NCBI RefSeq assembly: GCF_038433135.1
Contig: NZ_JBCDMV010000013.1
Span: 62,001 to 126,000 of the forward strand
From: Luteococcus sp038433135
GTDB lineage: Bacteria > Actinomycetota > Actinomycetes > Propionibacteriales > Propionibacteriaceae
Direction of reading: 5' to 3'
DNA: 64,000 nucleotides
Shown: piece by piece, positions 18,620 to 26,865 of the stretch
Position numbering within the stretch: the stretch's first letter is position 1
Layout of the letters: every line of letters begins with the position of its first letter
Made by a program: the position numbers and the translations under genes
The notes under the pieces: model-generated
Told to the model about the DNA's origin: nothing
The model's input: only the letters and a program-made list of their open reading frames with translations
Databases searched by the model: none

Positions 18620-18984
18620 TGTCCAGTTCGGCTGTCAGGCGCGTCTCGTAGGTGCTGTCAGGTCCACATCGGGCAGCAGCCGCTTCGGGCTGGGGTGCTC
18701 CCTTGGGTGAGGGTTGCCGTTGGACCACGCTCAGGAAGACCACTGGTGATCCCCCTGCACAAAGTGGCAAGGATTTGGCGCTTTGAACGTGTCGTATCGA
18801 TTTCTGTGTCCGCCTGATTGCCACTTTGAGTGACCCCGGCATCTGGGGGTGCCGTTCGCGGCGGGTGGGGAATACCAAATGACGCCCCGGAGTTGAGAGG
18901 TCGTATCGGTGCTGCACCACCGGCGCTCGGTAGAGTGCTTCCCGCAGCTTCACCACCCGCGGCCACCCCGCGCGAGAGGACATC
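18620..18984. other. Gap between the ars operon and trxB
   Basis: About 365 bases without a supportable gene. It holds the SigR/SigH-like promoter at 18869-18894 and a long trxB leader of roughly 85 bases. Nothing else recognised. Confidence 0.5.
18869..18894 (+). promoter_or_regulatory. SigR/SigH-type promoter, GGAAT-N18-GTT
   Basis: GGAAT (18869-18873) and GTT (18892-18894) are exactly 18 bases apart, the consensus for the thiol-oxidative-stress sigma factors SigR (Streptomyces) and SigH (mycobacteria, corynebacteria). trxB-trxA is a classic target of these factors, so a thiol-stress-induced start about 85 bases before the trxB ATG is expected. Confidence 0.65.
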
Positions 18985-20022
18985 ATGACCACACCCGCCC
19001 TGAACACCACGAGCCTGATCTCGCTGGATGACATCACCCCCGAACAGGAGCCGGCCAGCGTCGAGCAGCCCTCGCAGGAGGTGCGCGAGGTGATCATCGT
19101 CGGCTCCGGACCGGCCGGGTACACCGCCGCCATCTACACCGCTCGCGCCGAGCTGAAGCCGCTGGTGATCGAGGGCGCCTTCGCCGCCGGCGGTGCGCTG
19201 ATGAACACCACCGAGGTGGAGAACTACCCCGGTTACACCGACGGCATCATGGGCCCCGACCTGATGAAGAACATGCGCGCCCAGGCCGAGCGCTTCGGCG
19301 CCGAGCTGGTCACCGACGACGCCACCGAGCTGGATCTGACCGGCCCTGTCAAGACCGTCACCGACTCGGAGGGCCGGGTCTACCGCGCCAAGGCCGTGAT
19401 CCTGGCCACCGGCTCCGGTTACAAGCGGCTGGGCCTGGCCGACGAGGACAAGTACTCCGGCCGCGGGGTGAGCTGGTGTGCCACCTGCGACGGCTTCTTC
19501 TTCAAGGACAAGCCGATCGTCGTGGTGGGTGGCGGCGACTCCGCAGTCGAGGAGGCCACCTTCCTGAGCCGTTTCGGCTCCACCGTCACCATGGTGGTGC
19601 GCCGCGACGAGCTGCGCGCCAGCAAGATCATGGCGGCCCGCGCGATGAACGACCCGAAGATCACCATCGAGTGGAATTCCAATGTCGTCGCGATGAGTGG
19701 TGAGCCCGCGCTGGAGTCGGTCACCATTGAGAACAACCAGACCGGTGAGAAGAAGGAACTGCCGGTCAACGGCCTGTTCGTCGCCATCGGCCACGACCCC
19801 CGCTCCGAGCTGGTCAAGGGCCAGGTGGAGCTGGACGCCGCCGGCTACGTGCTCACCGAGCCCGACGGTACGAAGACCAACCTCTCCGGCGTCTTCGCCT
19901 GCGGAGACCTGGTGGACCACACCTACCGTCAGGCGATCACCGCCGCGGGCTCCGGCTGCAAGGCCGCCCTGGACGCCGAGCGCTTCCTGGCGGATCTGGC
20001 CGACGAGAACGTCCAGGCCTGA
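18985..20022 (+). CDS. trxB: Thioredoxin reductase
   Basis: 345-residue NADPH-dependent flavoprotein that reduces thioredoxin. FAD-binding GSGPAGYTAAIYTARAEL (about 37-54), redox-active CATC in SWCATCDGFF (about 169-178), NADPH-binding GGGDSAVEEATFL and the second FAD motif GVFACGDLVD are all present. An N-terminal tail of about 33 residues before the Rossmann fold is longer than in E. coli TrxB. ATG 18985 has GAGAGGAC upstream. It lies 79 bases before trxA behind the SigR-like promoter. Confidence 0.96.
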   Translation: MTTPALNTTSLISLDDITPEQEPASVEQPSQEVREVIIVGSGPAGYTAAIYTARAELKPLVIEGAFAAGGALMNTTEVENYPGYTDGIMGPDLMKNMRAQAERFGAELVTDDATELDLTGPVKTVTDSEGRVYRAKAVILATGSGYKRLGLADEDKYSGRGVSWCATCDGFFFKDKPIVVVGGGDSAVEEATFLSRFGSTVTMVVRRDELRASKIMAARAMNDPKITIEWNSNVVAMSGEPALESVTIENNQTGEKKELPVNGLFVAIGHDPRSELVKGQVELDAAGYVLTEPDGTKTNLSGVFACGDLVDHTYRQAITAAGSGCKAALDAERFLADLADENVQA

Positions 20023-20101
20023 ACCCAAGAACCCACACCCGGCCACGATCCCCGATCCTGTCGAGGGGTCGAGGCCCCAACCACAGCCCCCAAGGAGAAG
20101 C

Positions 20102-20425
20102 ATGAGCAATGTCAAGGACGTCACCGACAAGACCTTCGTCGACGAGGTGATCATGAACCCGAAGCCCACCCTGGTGGACTACTGGGCCGATTGGTGCAGC
20201 CCGTGCAAGCAGCTCAGCCCGATCATCGACGAGCTGGCCGCCGAGCTGGGTGACAAGGTGAACTTCGTCAAGATGGACACCAATGCCAACACCCAGATCC
20301 CCGTCGAGCAGGGCGTGCTGAGCCTGCCCACCCTGCAGATCTGGCAGGGCGGACGGGTGGTGAAGTCCTTCCAGGGCGCCAAGACCAAGGGCGCGCTGCT
20401 GAAGGCGCTGAACGAGTACCTCTGA
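20102..20425 (+). CDS. trxA: Thioredoxin with CSPC active site
   Basis: 107-residue thioredoxin. Active site WADWCSPCKQLSP has Ser where the classic motif is WCGPC; the cis-proline loop LSLPTLQIWQGG is normal. ATG 20102 follows AAGGAGAAGC. With trxB upstream and a terminator downstream it forms a two-gene unit. CSPC may shift redox potential or partner choice, but the overall fit to thioredoxin is strong. Confidence 0.95.
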   Translation: MSNVKDVTDKTFVDEVIMNPKPTLVDYWADWCSPCKQLSPIIDELAAELGDKVNFVKMDTNANTQIPVEQGVLSLPTLQIWQGGRVVKSFQGAKTKGALLKALNEYL

Positions 20426-20464
20426 GCGCTGGGATCGGGGTGCAAACCTCAACCATCACTGCAC

Positions 20465-20500
20465 AACCGCGGGCCGCAGCTGCCCGCGGTTGTTGCTTTC
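20465..20500 (+). terminator. trxBA terminator
   Basis: Arms AACCGCGGGC (20465-20474) and GCCCGCGGTT (20482-20491) around a 7-base loop, followed by the T-rich GTTGCTTT. It lies 40 bases after the trxA stop. Confidence 0.75.
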
Positions 20501-20516
20501 CACTACGTTTGAGCAC

Positions 20517-21119
20517 ATGAGCAGCACTCCTGGTGGCAATTCGCCGATATATGGCACCCCTGCCAGTACCGGCCCTGACGAGCTCGAGGTCGGTCCGGCC
20601 ATCAACCGCAACCGCTTTCCCCGCTGGGCGCTGGTTCTGCTCGGCCTTCTGACGACGCTGCTGGCCGTGGCCGGCGCCGGCTACGCCGCGTGGCGGGTCA
20701 ATGCGGCCAAGCCCCAGGTGGTGGTCACCGCGAGCGGCCCCCGCACCCCGTGGCAGATGTACCCGCCGCTGCAGATGGACGAGTTCTCCCGCGACGCCAA
20801 TGCGGCGGACACGCCGTCGGCCAATCCCACCACCAAGAAGTCGGTGATCTCGGCCACCTATGCCCGCAGCGGCCAGAACACCGTGGTGCTGCTGATGAGC
20901 CGGCCTGAGAAGGATCCCAAGAAGTTCATGGCGGACATGGGGATGAACACCGTGGTGGCCACCGACGACGGCTTCTGCGGCACCAGCGTCGATTCCAACC
21001 GCGACGGCTGCGCCATCATGCGCGACGACACCGCCGTGCTGATCGTCGACCTGGTGGGGCTGAGCCGGGCCGACCTGATCGTGCTGGCCCACAAGTTCGC
21101 GGACCAGATGTCCCAATGA
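20517..21119 (+). CDS. Hypothetical single-pass membrane protein
   Basis: 200 residues: a polar N-terminal 40 residues, one membrane helix (ALVLLGLLTTLLAVAGAGYA) and an extracytoplasmic domain with two cysteines (GFCGTSV ... DGCAIM) that could form a disulphide. I do not recognise a family. ATG 20517 (MSSTPGGNSP) is chosen although its ribosome site is weak; an in-frame start at 20490 lies in the terminator region. Its stop overlaps the OsmC start (ATGA), so the two are translationally coupled. Confidence 0.65.
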   Translation: MSSTPGGNSPIYGTPASTGPDELEVGPAINRNRFPRWALVLLGLLTTLLAVAGAGYAAWRVNAAKPQVVVTASGPRTPWQMYPPLQMDEFSRDANAADTPSANPTTKKSVISATYARSGQNTVVLLMSRPEKDPKKFMADMGMNTVVATDDGFCGTSVDSNRDGCAIMRDDTAVLIVDLVGLSRADLIVLAHKFADQMSQ

Positions 21120-21553
21120 GCGATCGTCGCAGCGTTCGACTGGAGCGCACCAGCACCGGCAACTACCTGGCCACCAATGCCGCGGGCGTGAACGTGCCGC
21201 TGGGGATGGGCGACGACGTCTTCTCCCCCGTCGAGCTGCTGCTGGCGGCCATCGGTGGGTGCAGCGCGATCGACGTCGACGTGGTCACCTCCCGTCGAGG
21301 TGAGCCCGATCACTTCGCGGTGGAGGTCAGCGCCGGCAAGGTGGTCGACGAGACCGGCGGCTCCCGGCTGCAGGACGTGGTGGCCGACTTCCGGGTGGCC
21401 TTTGGCAGTGACGAGCGCGCCCGAGAGGCGGCGGGCCTGGTGGAGCGGTTGATCCGGCTGTCCCATGACCGGGACTGCACCGTCTCCCGGACGGTGGAAC
21501 TGCCCACACGGGTGCGGATGGACCTGGCTGGACGGCCCGTCGTGGGCGAGTGA
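21116..21553 (+). CDS. OsmC/Ohr-family protein
   Basis: 145-residue OsmC-like protein; the family detoxifies organic hydroperoxides through two cysteines. The first cysteine is in the helix start LLAAIGGCSAIDVD (about residue 48) and the second in RDCTVSRTVELP (about residue 121), both in typical contexts. Shares an ATGA overlap with the membrane protein upstream. The setting near trxBA suits peroxide or thiol defence. Whether it is OsmC, Ohr or the YhfA-like branch is not resolved. Confidence 0.83.
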   Translation: MSDRRSVRLERTSTGNYLATNAAGVNVPLGMGDDVFSPVELLLAAIGGCSAIDVDVVTSRRGEPDHFAVEVSAGKVVDETGGSRLQDVVADFRVAFGSDERAREAAGLVERLIRLSHDRDCTVSRTVELPTRVRMDLAGRPVVGE

Positions 21554-21681
21554 TTCTCAGCCTTCTCTCAACCGCATATTTCCTTCTGCATAGACCATCA
21601 CGGCGACATTGCCAAGGTGACGGGCCGATGTTCACCCACAGCGATTTTGAGAATTACTCAGGTTGTTTTAGGTTTACTCCC

Positions 21682-22281
21682 ATGAAGAAGACTTCCACCA
21701 TCGTTTCCCTGGTCGCTGCGACCGCCATGAGCGCTGGCGTCGGCATCGGCGCTGCCGCCCCCGCCCAGGCCGCGGGCACCGTCTGGGACCGCGTGGCCCA
21801 GTGTGAGTCCGGCGGCAACTGGTCGATCAACACTGGCAATGGCTTCTACGGCGGCCTGCAGTTCACCCGGTCCACCTGGCTGGCCTACGGTGGCGGCAAG
21901 TACGCCCCCACCGCCAACAAGGCGAGCCGTGCCCAGCAGATCGCGATCGCCAAGAAGACCCTGCAGGGTCAGGGCCCCGGCGCCTGGCCCGTCTGCTCCC
22001 GTCGCGCTGGCCTGACCCGCGCCAACGGCCTGGCCGTGAGCACCGGCAGCGTCGCCAGCAGCGTGAAGACCGTCAAGGTCACCAAGAAGAAGGCCAGCAG
22101 CAAGTCGGCTCCGGCCAAGGCCGTCAAGGGCGCCAAGTACATCACCGTGCGTCCCGGCGACACCTTGGGCAAGATCGCCAAGCGCAATGGCACCTCGTGG
22201 AAGACCGTGTGGCAGATGAACAAGTCCACCGTCAAGAACCCGAACATGATCAAGATCGGCCAGAAGATCCGCGTGCGCTGA
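21682..22281 (+). CDS. rpf: Resuscitation-promoting factor with LysM domain
   Basis: 199-residue secreted muralytic enzyme. Signal peptide (1-31, ending AAPAQAAG), Rpf transglycosylase-like domain with WDRVAQCESGGNWSINTG and FYGGLQFTRSTWLAYGG including the catalytic Glu, a Lys/Ser-rich linker (VKVTKKKASSKSAPAKAVKG), and a C-terminal LysM (YITVRPGDTLGKIAKRNG). It should bind and cleave peptidoglycan and stimulate regrowth. ATG 21682 starts the signal peptide; the in-frame start at 21550 lies before the leader. The leader (21554-21681) is relatively AT-rich for this window, with no riboswitch I can name. Confidence 0.92.
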   Translation: MKKTSTIVSLVAATAMSAGVGIGAAAPAQAAGTVWDRVAQCESGGNWSINTGNGFYGGLQFTRSTWLAYGGGKYAPTANKASRAQQIAIAKKTLQGQGPGAWPVCSRRAGLTRANGLAVSTGSVASSVKTVKVTKKKASSKSAPAKAVKGAKYITVRPGDTLGKIAKRNGTSWKTVWQMNKSTVKNPNMIKIGQKIRVR

Positions 22282-22303
22282 TCCCAGTCGCATCCCGTTC
22301 TCC

Positions 22304-22334
22304 GAACGCCCCGGCCCTTGCGGCCGGGGCGTTC
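22304..22334 (+). terminator. rpf terminator
   Basis: Perfect 13-base arms (GAACGCCCCGGCC at 22304-22316 and its complement at 22322-22334), loop CTTGC, just after the rpf stop and before the convergent gene at 22369. Confidence 0.75.
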
Positions 22335-22368
22335 TGCCGTCCCGCCCACGTCGTGCGCGTCCGGCGCC

Positions 22369-22992
22369 TCAGCCGGCCCTTCGTCCCTGCCGACCGGTGG
22401 GTTCGGCCGGCGGTACCGGGCGGGGCACCAGGCCAGCCAGCAGGTTCCAGGCCCGCGACAATTCGGGGCGCCAGCGCACCGTGCCCGCCAGGTTCAGCCG
22501 CAACCGCTGGCAGCCGTCGGCCCGGAACTCATCCACCGGCTGGAAACCCGCATGGGTCAACCACCCGACGGGCGGTTCCAGACAGGTGGGCGCCGAGTGC
22601 CGCCCCACGGCCTCCAGGGTCTCCACCTGGCCATGCAGGTGACGGGCCAGGCCCTGCACCAGAAGCTTCACCCGGGCCGGGCCGGAGTCGTCGTCGGCCC
22701 CGCGTGTCACCAGGGCCAGCAGATAAGCGGCATCGGGCAGCTTCGACCACTGCACCAGCGGGTGGGTGGAAGGCAGGTTGAGCCCCGGGCAGATCAACGC
22801 CTGGGCCACCGGCAGCTCCTCCTCGTCGTAGACCGCGACGCCACAGACCCCCCAATGGGCCATCGACGCGCGCGCCCACGTGGCCGCCGGATCATGCAGT
22901 TCCCGTTCCAACCGGGGATGTTCCTGACAACCCGGCAACAGCCCGGTGAGGTCGGCCGGAACCACCGCGCGTACCCGCATTCCGCGTCCCAT
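22369..22992 (-). CDS. GNAT-like hypothetical protein
   Basis: 207-residue protein with a loose GNAT acetyltransferase look: the opening MRVRAVVPADLTGLLPG and the closing HAGFQPVDEFR are family-like, but a clear acetyl-CoA loop (Q/RxxGxG/A) is not visible, so activity is uncertain. Several Trp and Cys residues occur (WARASMAHWGVCGVAVYD). Start taken at ATG 22992 (MGRGMRVRAV), which has GGGGGC upstream; ATG 22980 or 23040 are alternatives. Leftward, convergent with rpf. Confidence 0.6.
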   Translation of the reverse strand: MGRGMRVRAVVPADLTGLLPGCQEHPRLERELHDPAATWARASMAHWGVCGVAVYDEEELPVAQALICPGLNLPSTHPLVQWSKLPDAAYLLALVTRGADDDSGPARVKLLVQGLARHLHGQVETLEAVGRHSAPTCLEPPVGWLTHAGFQPVDEFRADGCQRLRLNLAGTVRWRPELSRAWNLLAGLVPRPVPPAEPTGRQGRRAG

Positions 22993-23094
22993 CGTCGCCC
23001 CCTGCCCACGCCCGGACGCCTTCGCCCGGCCCCCTGACATGCTACTTGGCGCCGGCTGCCGCCACCCGCTGAACAGGGGCGGTCCGGCGCCAAT

Positions 23095-23181
23095 GGTTTG
23101 CGCCACAAACCACATCCTGATTCCGGCCCGGTGCCACGGGTGCATCGGGTGGCAACCTCGATGCGGTTTGTGGCACAGACC
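23095..23181. repeat. 87-bp imperfect-palindrome dispersed element, copy 1
   Basis: Terminal 22-base inverted repeats at 23095-23116 and 23160-23181 differ at four positions; the core of each arm is GCCACAAACC or its complement. A second inner inverted pair (GGTGCCAC / GTGGCAACC) extends the fold. A second 87-bp copy lies at 55764-55850 with matching ends and a diverged centre. It sits between divergent genes, immediately upstream of the aminotransferase. Nature (REP-like, MITE-like or structured RNA) unknown. Confidence 0.65.
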
Positions 23182-23229
23182 CCGTTGCCCGGCCGGCATA
23201 CGTCGGCTCGAGCGCTCCGGGAGGTGAGC

Positions 23230-24579
23230 ATGCGAACCCAACCCGGCCATGCGTGGCAGAGTGGGGGTGTGAGCCTGCCTGAAACCCAACGACGAGATAC
23301 CCGGCTGGACCGTTACCACTCCAGCTATTCCGAACGCACCCACGGAATGCGTGCCTCAGCGGTACGTTCCCTGTTTGCGGTGGCCAATCGTCCGGAGGTG
23401 GTCTCGCTGGCTGGCGGCATGCCGAACATTGCCGACCTGCCGCTGGATGTGGTGGCCAACACGCTCTCCGATCTGGTGCTGAACCGCGGCCAGCAGGCCA
23501 TGCAGTACGGCTCCGGCCAGGGGGAGGCCTTCCTGCGCGAGCAGATCTGCGAGGTGATGGCGCTGGAGGGGATCCATGCCCACGCCGATGACATCTCCAT
23601 CACCTGCGGTTCCCAGCAGGCGCTCGATCTGGTCACCCGGATCTTCTGCGACCCCGGCGACGTGATCCTGACCGAGGCGCCGAGCTATGTCGGTGCCCTG
23701 AGCACCTTCGGCAGCTACCAGTGCGAGGTGGTGCACGTCGCGATGGACGACGAGGGCTTGCAGCCCGACGCCCTGCGCGCCGCCCACACCGCCTGCACCG
23801 CGGCCGGCAAGCGACCCAAGTTCCTGTACACCATCCCCAATTTCAACAATCCGTCGGGCATCACCCAGCCGCTGGAGCGACGGCGGGAGCTGCTCCAGGT
23901 CTGCCGCGAGCTGGACATCCTGATCGTCGAGGACAACCCGTACGGCCTGCTCACCCTGGATGCCGAGCCCGTTCCGGCCATCCGGTCTCTGGACGACGAG
24001 CAGGTGATCTACCTGGGCTCCTTCTCCAAGACCTTCGCTCCGGGCTTCCGGGTCGGCTGGGTCCTGGCCCCGCATGCCGTGCGGGAGAAGCTGGTGCTGG
24101 CCCAGGAGGCAGCGACGCTCTGCCCGCCGGTCTTCAGCCAGTACGCGGTCAGCTCCTACCTGGCCAATCACGACTGGAAGGCCCAGATCGTCACCTTCAA
24201 GGACATGTACCGGGCCCGGCGCGATGCCATGCTCGACGCCCTGGCGGAATACATGCCCGAAGGGACCACCTGGACCACGCCCAAGGGGGGCTTCTTCGTC
24301 TGGGTGACGCTCCCCGAGGGCCTGGACACCCAGGCGATGCTGCCGCGGGCCGTCACCGCCCGGGTGGCCTACACCCCCGGCACCGCCTTCTATGCCGACG
24401 GCCTGGGCAGCCGCAACATGCGCCTGAGCTACTGCTACCCGCCGCCCGACCGGATCCGTGAGGGCGTCCGCCGTCTGGCCGAGGTGATCAACCGTGAGGT
24501 GGACCTGCACCAGACCTTCGGTCTGGGAACCTCCCCGGTGCACCGCCGGATCGACGGCCCCGCCCCCGAAACCCTCTGA
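23230..24579 (+). CDS. PLP-dependent aminotransferase, class I/II (MocR/Aro8 type)
   Basis: 449-residue fold-type I aminotransferase. The Schiff-base lysine lies in YLGSFSKTFAPGFRVGWV; other marks are LAGGMPNIADLP, the Asn in IPNFNNPSGI, EDNPYGLL, and the carboxylate-binding Arg in NMRLSYCYPP. This resembles 2-aminoadipate / aromatic aminotransferases. ATG 23230 has GGAGG six bases upstream; GTG 23269 would be shorter. It is followed closely by a D-Ala-D-Ala ligase-like gene, which hints at amino-acid supply for a dipeptide product, but the substrate is not shown. Confidence 0.87.
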   Translation: MRTQPGHAWQSGGVSLPETQRRDTRLDRYHSSYSERTHGMRASAVRSLFAVANRPEVVSLAGGMPNIADLPLDVVANTLSDLVLNRGQQAMQYGSGQGEAFLREQICEVMALEGIHAHADDISITCGSQQALDLVTRIFCDPGDVILTEAPSYVGALSTFGSYQCEVVHVAMDDEGLQPDALRAAHTACTAAGKRPKFLYTIPNFNNPSGITQPLERRRELLQVCRELDILIVEDNPYGLLTLDAEPVPAIRSLDDEQVIYLGSFSKTFAPGFRVGWVLAPHAVREKLVLAQEAATLCPPVFSQYAVSSYLANHDWKAQIVTFKDMYRARRDAMLDALAEYMPEGTTWTTPKGGFFVWVTLPEGLDTQAMLPRAVTARVAYTPGTAFYADGLGSRNMRLSYCYPPPDRIREGVRRLAEVINREVDLHQTFGLGTSPVHRRIDGPAPETL

Positions 24580-24633
24580 GCCCTGTCTCCCACCGCCCTC
24601 GATCAACCCGCTGAACACCGGAAGGCCCCGCAC

Positions 24634-25611
24634 ATGTCCGAGGAAACCCCGTCCACCCAGGCCCCCCAGGCCAAGGCACCCGTGGTGGTGCTCGCCGGTG
24701 GGCTGTCCCACGAACGCGACGTCTCGCTGCGCTCCGGGCGTCGCGTGGCGCAGGCCCTGCGCGAATCCGGGCACAGCGTGATCGAGTCCGACGTGAACTC
24801 GGAGCTGGTCCCGCTGCTGCGCAGCCTGGACAATCCCGTCGTCGTGCCCATGCTCCACGGTGGTCTGGGCGAGGACGGCGCCCTGCGGGAGGTGCTGGAA
24901 CTGCTGAACGTTCCCTTCGTCGGCTGCAATGGCGCTGCCTGCCGCACGACCTTCGACAAGTCCGTGGCCGGCACCGTCGTGAGCCGCTTCGGCTGGAAGG
25001 CCCCGGAGCAGGTCGCCCTGCCGCACGACATCTTCCGGGAGCTGGGCGCCGACGCGCTGGTGGATGCCCTGGGTGAGCGGCTGGGCTTCCCGCTGATCGT
25101 CAAGCCCTCCCGCAGCGGATCCGCGCTGGGCACCACCAAGGTCAACTCGATGGACGAACTTCGCCAGGCATTGGTGGCCGCCTATGCCTACGGCCCCGTG
25201 GCCGTCGTGGAGGAGTTCATCGAGGGCACCGAGGTTGCCGTCACGATCCTGGTGGGTTCCGACACGACCCAGGTCCTGCCGGCGGTGGAGATTCGCCCCG
25301 AGTCCGGCATCTACGATTATGACGCTCGCTACACCGCGGGCTTCACCCGCTTCATCGTTCCCGCGGAGCTCGATGATGCGGTGGCGGCCGGCGTGGATGC
25401 CCTGGCCCGCGGCGTGGTCGAGGCGCTGCACCTGGACGGGGTGATCCGGGTCGACATGATCATCGACGACAAGGGCGAACCCTGGTTCCTGGAGGCGAAT
25501 GTCGCGCCCGGCATGACCGAGACCTCGTTGGCACCGATCGCGATGCGCGCCGCCGGTCTTGATCTTGGAATCCTGTACAGCACCCTGGTCCAGGAGGCCG
25601 CCAAGGCATGA
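24634..25611 (+). CDS. D-alanine-D-alanine ligase-like ATP-grasp enzyme
   Basis: 325-residue ATP-grasp ligase of the Ddl family. MLHGGLGEDGALREVLELL, FVGCNGAACRTTFDKSVA, the ATP-binding LIVKPSRSGSALGTTKV and the metal-binding VDMIIDDKGEPWFLEANVAPGMTE are visible; the usual Ddl ending EVNTLPGMT reads EANVAPGMT. It may be a second Ddl or a related dipeptide ligase, since actinobacteria usually have a main ddl elsewhere. ATG 24634; the stop overlaps the SURF1 start (ATGA). Confidence 0.83.
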   Translation: MSEETPSTQAPQAKAPVVVLAGGLSHERDVSLRSGRRVAQALRESGHSVIESDVNSELVPLLRSLDNPVVVPMLHGGLGEDGALREVLELLNVPFVGCNGAACRTTFDKSVAGTVVSRFGWKAPEQVALPHDIFRELGADALVDALGERLGFPLIVKPSRSGSALGTTKVNSMDELRQALVAAYAYGPVAVVEEFIEGTEVAVTILVGSDTTQVLPAVEIRPESGIYDYDARYTAGFTRFIVPAELDDAVAAGVDALARGVVEALHLDGVIRVDMIIDDKGEPWFLEANVAPGMTETSLAPIAMRAAGLDLGILYSTLVQEAAKA

Positions 25612-26297
25612 CCACCAAGATCAAACAACTGGTGATCGCGCTCCTGGGGGGCGCACTGTGCCTGTTCATGGTCTTCCTGGGGCTCTGGCAGATGGAGGTC
25701 TTCCAGTCCCAGGCCGACGGCAGCGCCGCCCAGCGCGCCCAGGCACCAGCAGTTGATCTTGAGAGCAATCTTGTGGCCGGCAAGGTGGGCGATCTGTATG
25801 GCCGCCAGGTCAATGTCACCGGTAGCTACCTACCGGGCAAGCAAGTCCTGGTGGGCACGGACCACCCGCTGCAGGTGGTCAGCGCCTTCCGCACCAGCAA
25901 GGGGCACACCCTCACCGTGGTACGCGGCACGGTTCCCCAGGGAAGCCGGGCACCGGCCGCCCCGACCGGTCAACAGAGCATCACGGGCGTGATCCTGCCC
26001 AGCCAGTCACGCGGCACCGTCCCCGCCCCCAGCGACGCACCCAGCGGCACGCTGACCAGCGTCCGGCTGGAGCAACTGGCCCAGACCTGGCCGGAGCCGA
26101 TGCTGGATGGCTTCGTGACCCAGAAGGGCGAGCTGGCCACCGCGCAGGGCCTGGGCGTCGCCGAACCCGCCATCCCCGACGTGGGGGGCGGCAAGACCCG
26201 CAATCGCGGCTATGCCCTGCAGTGGTGGGCCTTCGCCGCCTTCGGCGCCGTGGCAACCGCCGCCGGCGTCCGGTCGGTTGGCCGTAACGCCGCGTGA
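25608..26297 (+). CDS. SURF1-family cytochrome oxidase biogenesis protein
   Basis: 229 residues with membrane helices at both ends (about residues 8-28 and 205-222) and an external domain between, the SURF1 plan. Family-like features are GLWQMEVFQSQ after helix 1, GRQVNVTGSYLPGKQVLVG and RGTVPQG. SURF1 helps assemble haem-copper oxidase. It is translationally coupled to the Ddl-like gene by an ATGA overlap. Confidence 0.82.
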   Translation: MTTKIKQLVIALLGGALCLFMVFLGLWQMEVFQSQADGSAAQRAQAPAVDLESNLVAGKVGDLYGRQVNVTGSYLPGKQVLVGTDHPLQVVSAFRTSKGHTLTVVRGTVPQGSRAPAAPTGQQSITGVILPSQSRGTVPAPSDAPSGTLTSVRLEQLAQTWPEPMLDGFVTQKGELATAQGLGVAEPAIPDVGGGKTRNRGYALQWWAFAAFGAVATAAGVRSVGRNAA

Positions 26298-26385
26298 CGC
26301 TGTCGTGAGCTTCACTGGGGCGTCAGCGCCACCAGGCACGGCACGGCGGTGACCCTGCCGTCGTGCGCTGGGTAGTCTTGGGCCC

Positions 26386-26778
26386 GTGACTGAGACTCCC
26401 GACGACTACTTCCTTGACGACCTGGACGAGACTGACCTGCGCGGGCTGCGTGGCGCGTTGGGCCGTTACCGCTTCTTTGCCTATCTCACCGGCATCCTGC
26501 TGGTGGTGCTGGTCTGCGTGGGAATGCCGCTGAAGTACTTCGGCCATGACGATCGGGTGGTGACCTGGACCGGCCTGCCGCACGGGTGGCTCTACATGGG
26601 TCTGTTGATCACCGCCTATGATCTTGGTCGTCGGGCCCGCTGGTCCTGGAAGCGACTCCTGCTGATCGCCCTGGCCGGCACGGTGCCCTTCCTCTCCTTC
26701 GTCGCCGAGCACTCTGCCCGCAAGGACGTGCAGGCCAAGCTCGCCAGCTGGGAAGCTCGACTCTCACACGCGATCTGA
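26386..26778 (+). CDS. DUF3817 integral membrane protein
   Basis: 130-residue protein with three probable helices (FFAYLTGILLVVLVCVGMPL; WLYMGLLITAYDL; LLLIALAGTVPFLSFVAEH). The pattern YRFFAYLTGILL ... GMPLKY ... VVTWTGLPHGWLYM is characteristic of DUF3817 proteins, whose function is unknown. GTG start at 26386. It ends at a bidirectional terminator shared with parB. Confidence 0.82.
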   Translation: MTETPDDYFLDDLDETDLRGLRGALGRYRFFAYLTGILLVVLVCVGMPLKYFGHDDRVVTWTGLPHGWLYMGLLITAYDLGRRARWSWKRLLLIALAGTVPFLSFVAEHSARKDVQAKLASWEARLSHAI

Positions 26779-26809
26779 TCCCGTGGCCTACCGCAGTCAT
26801 TGAACAACT

Positions 26810-26847
26810 ATTTGGGGCTTTGTCGAATTGTCGACAAAGCCCCAAAT
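26810..26847. terminator. Bidirectional terminator between DUF3817 and parB
   Basis: Perfect 17-base arms (26810-26826 and 26831-26847, ATTTGGGGCTTTGTCGA type) with a 4-base loop, between the convergent DUF3817 and parB genes. The AT-rich arm bases give pairing U-tracts in both directions. Confidence 0.85.
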
Positions 26848-26865
26848 CTATCTAGTCACTCGGTG

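Noticed and set aside
21554..21681. Riboswitch (ydaO / c-di-AMP type) before rpf
   Set aside because: Such switches occur before some actinobacterial rpf genes, but I could not find their conserved core in this 128-base leader; only a weak ATTCTCA / TGAGAAT pair spans it.
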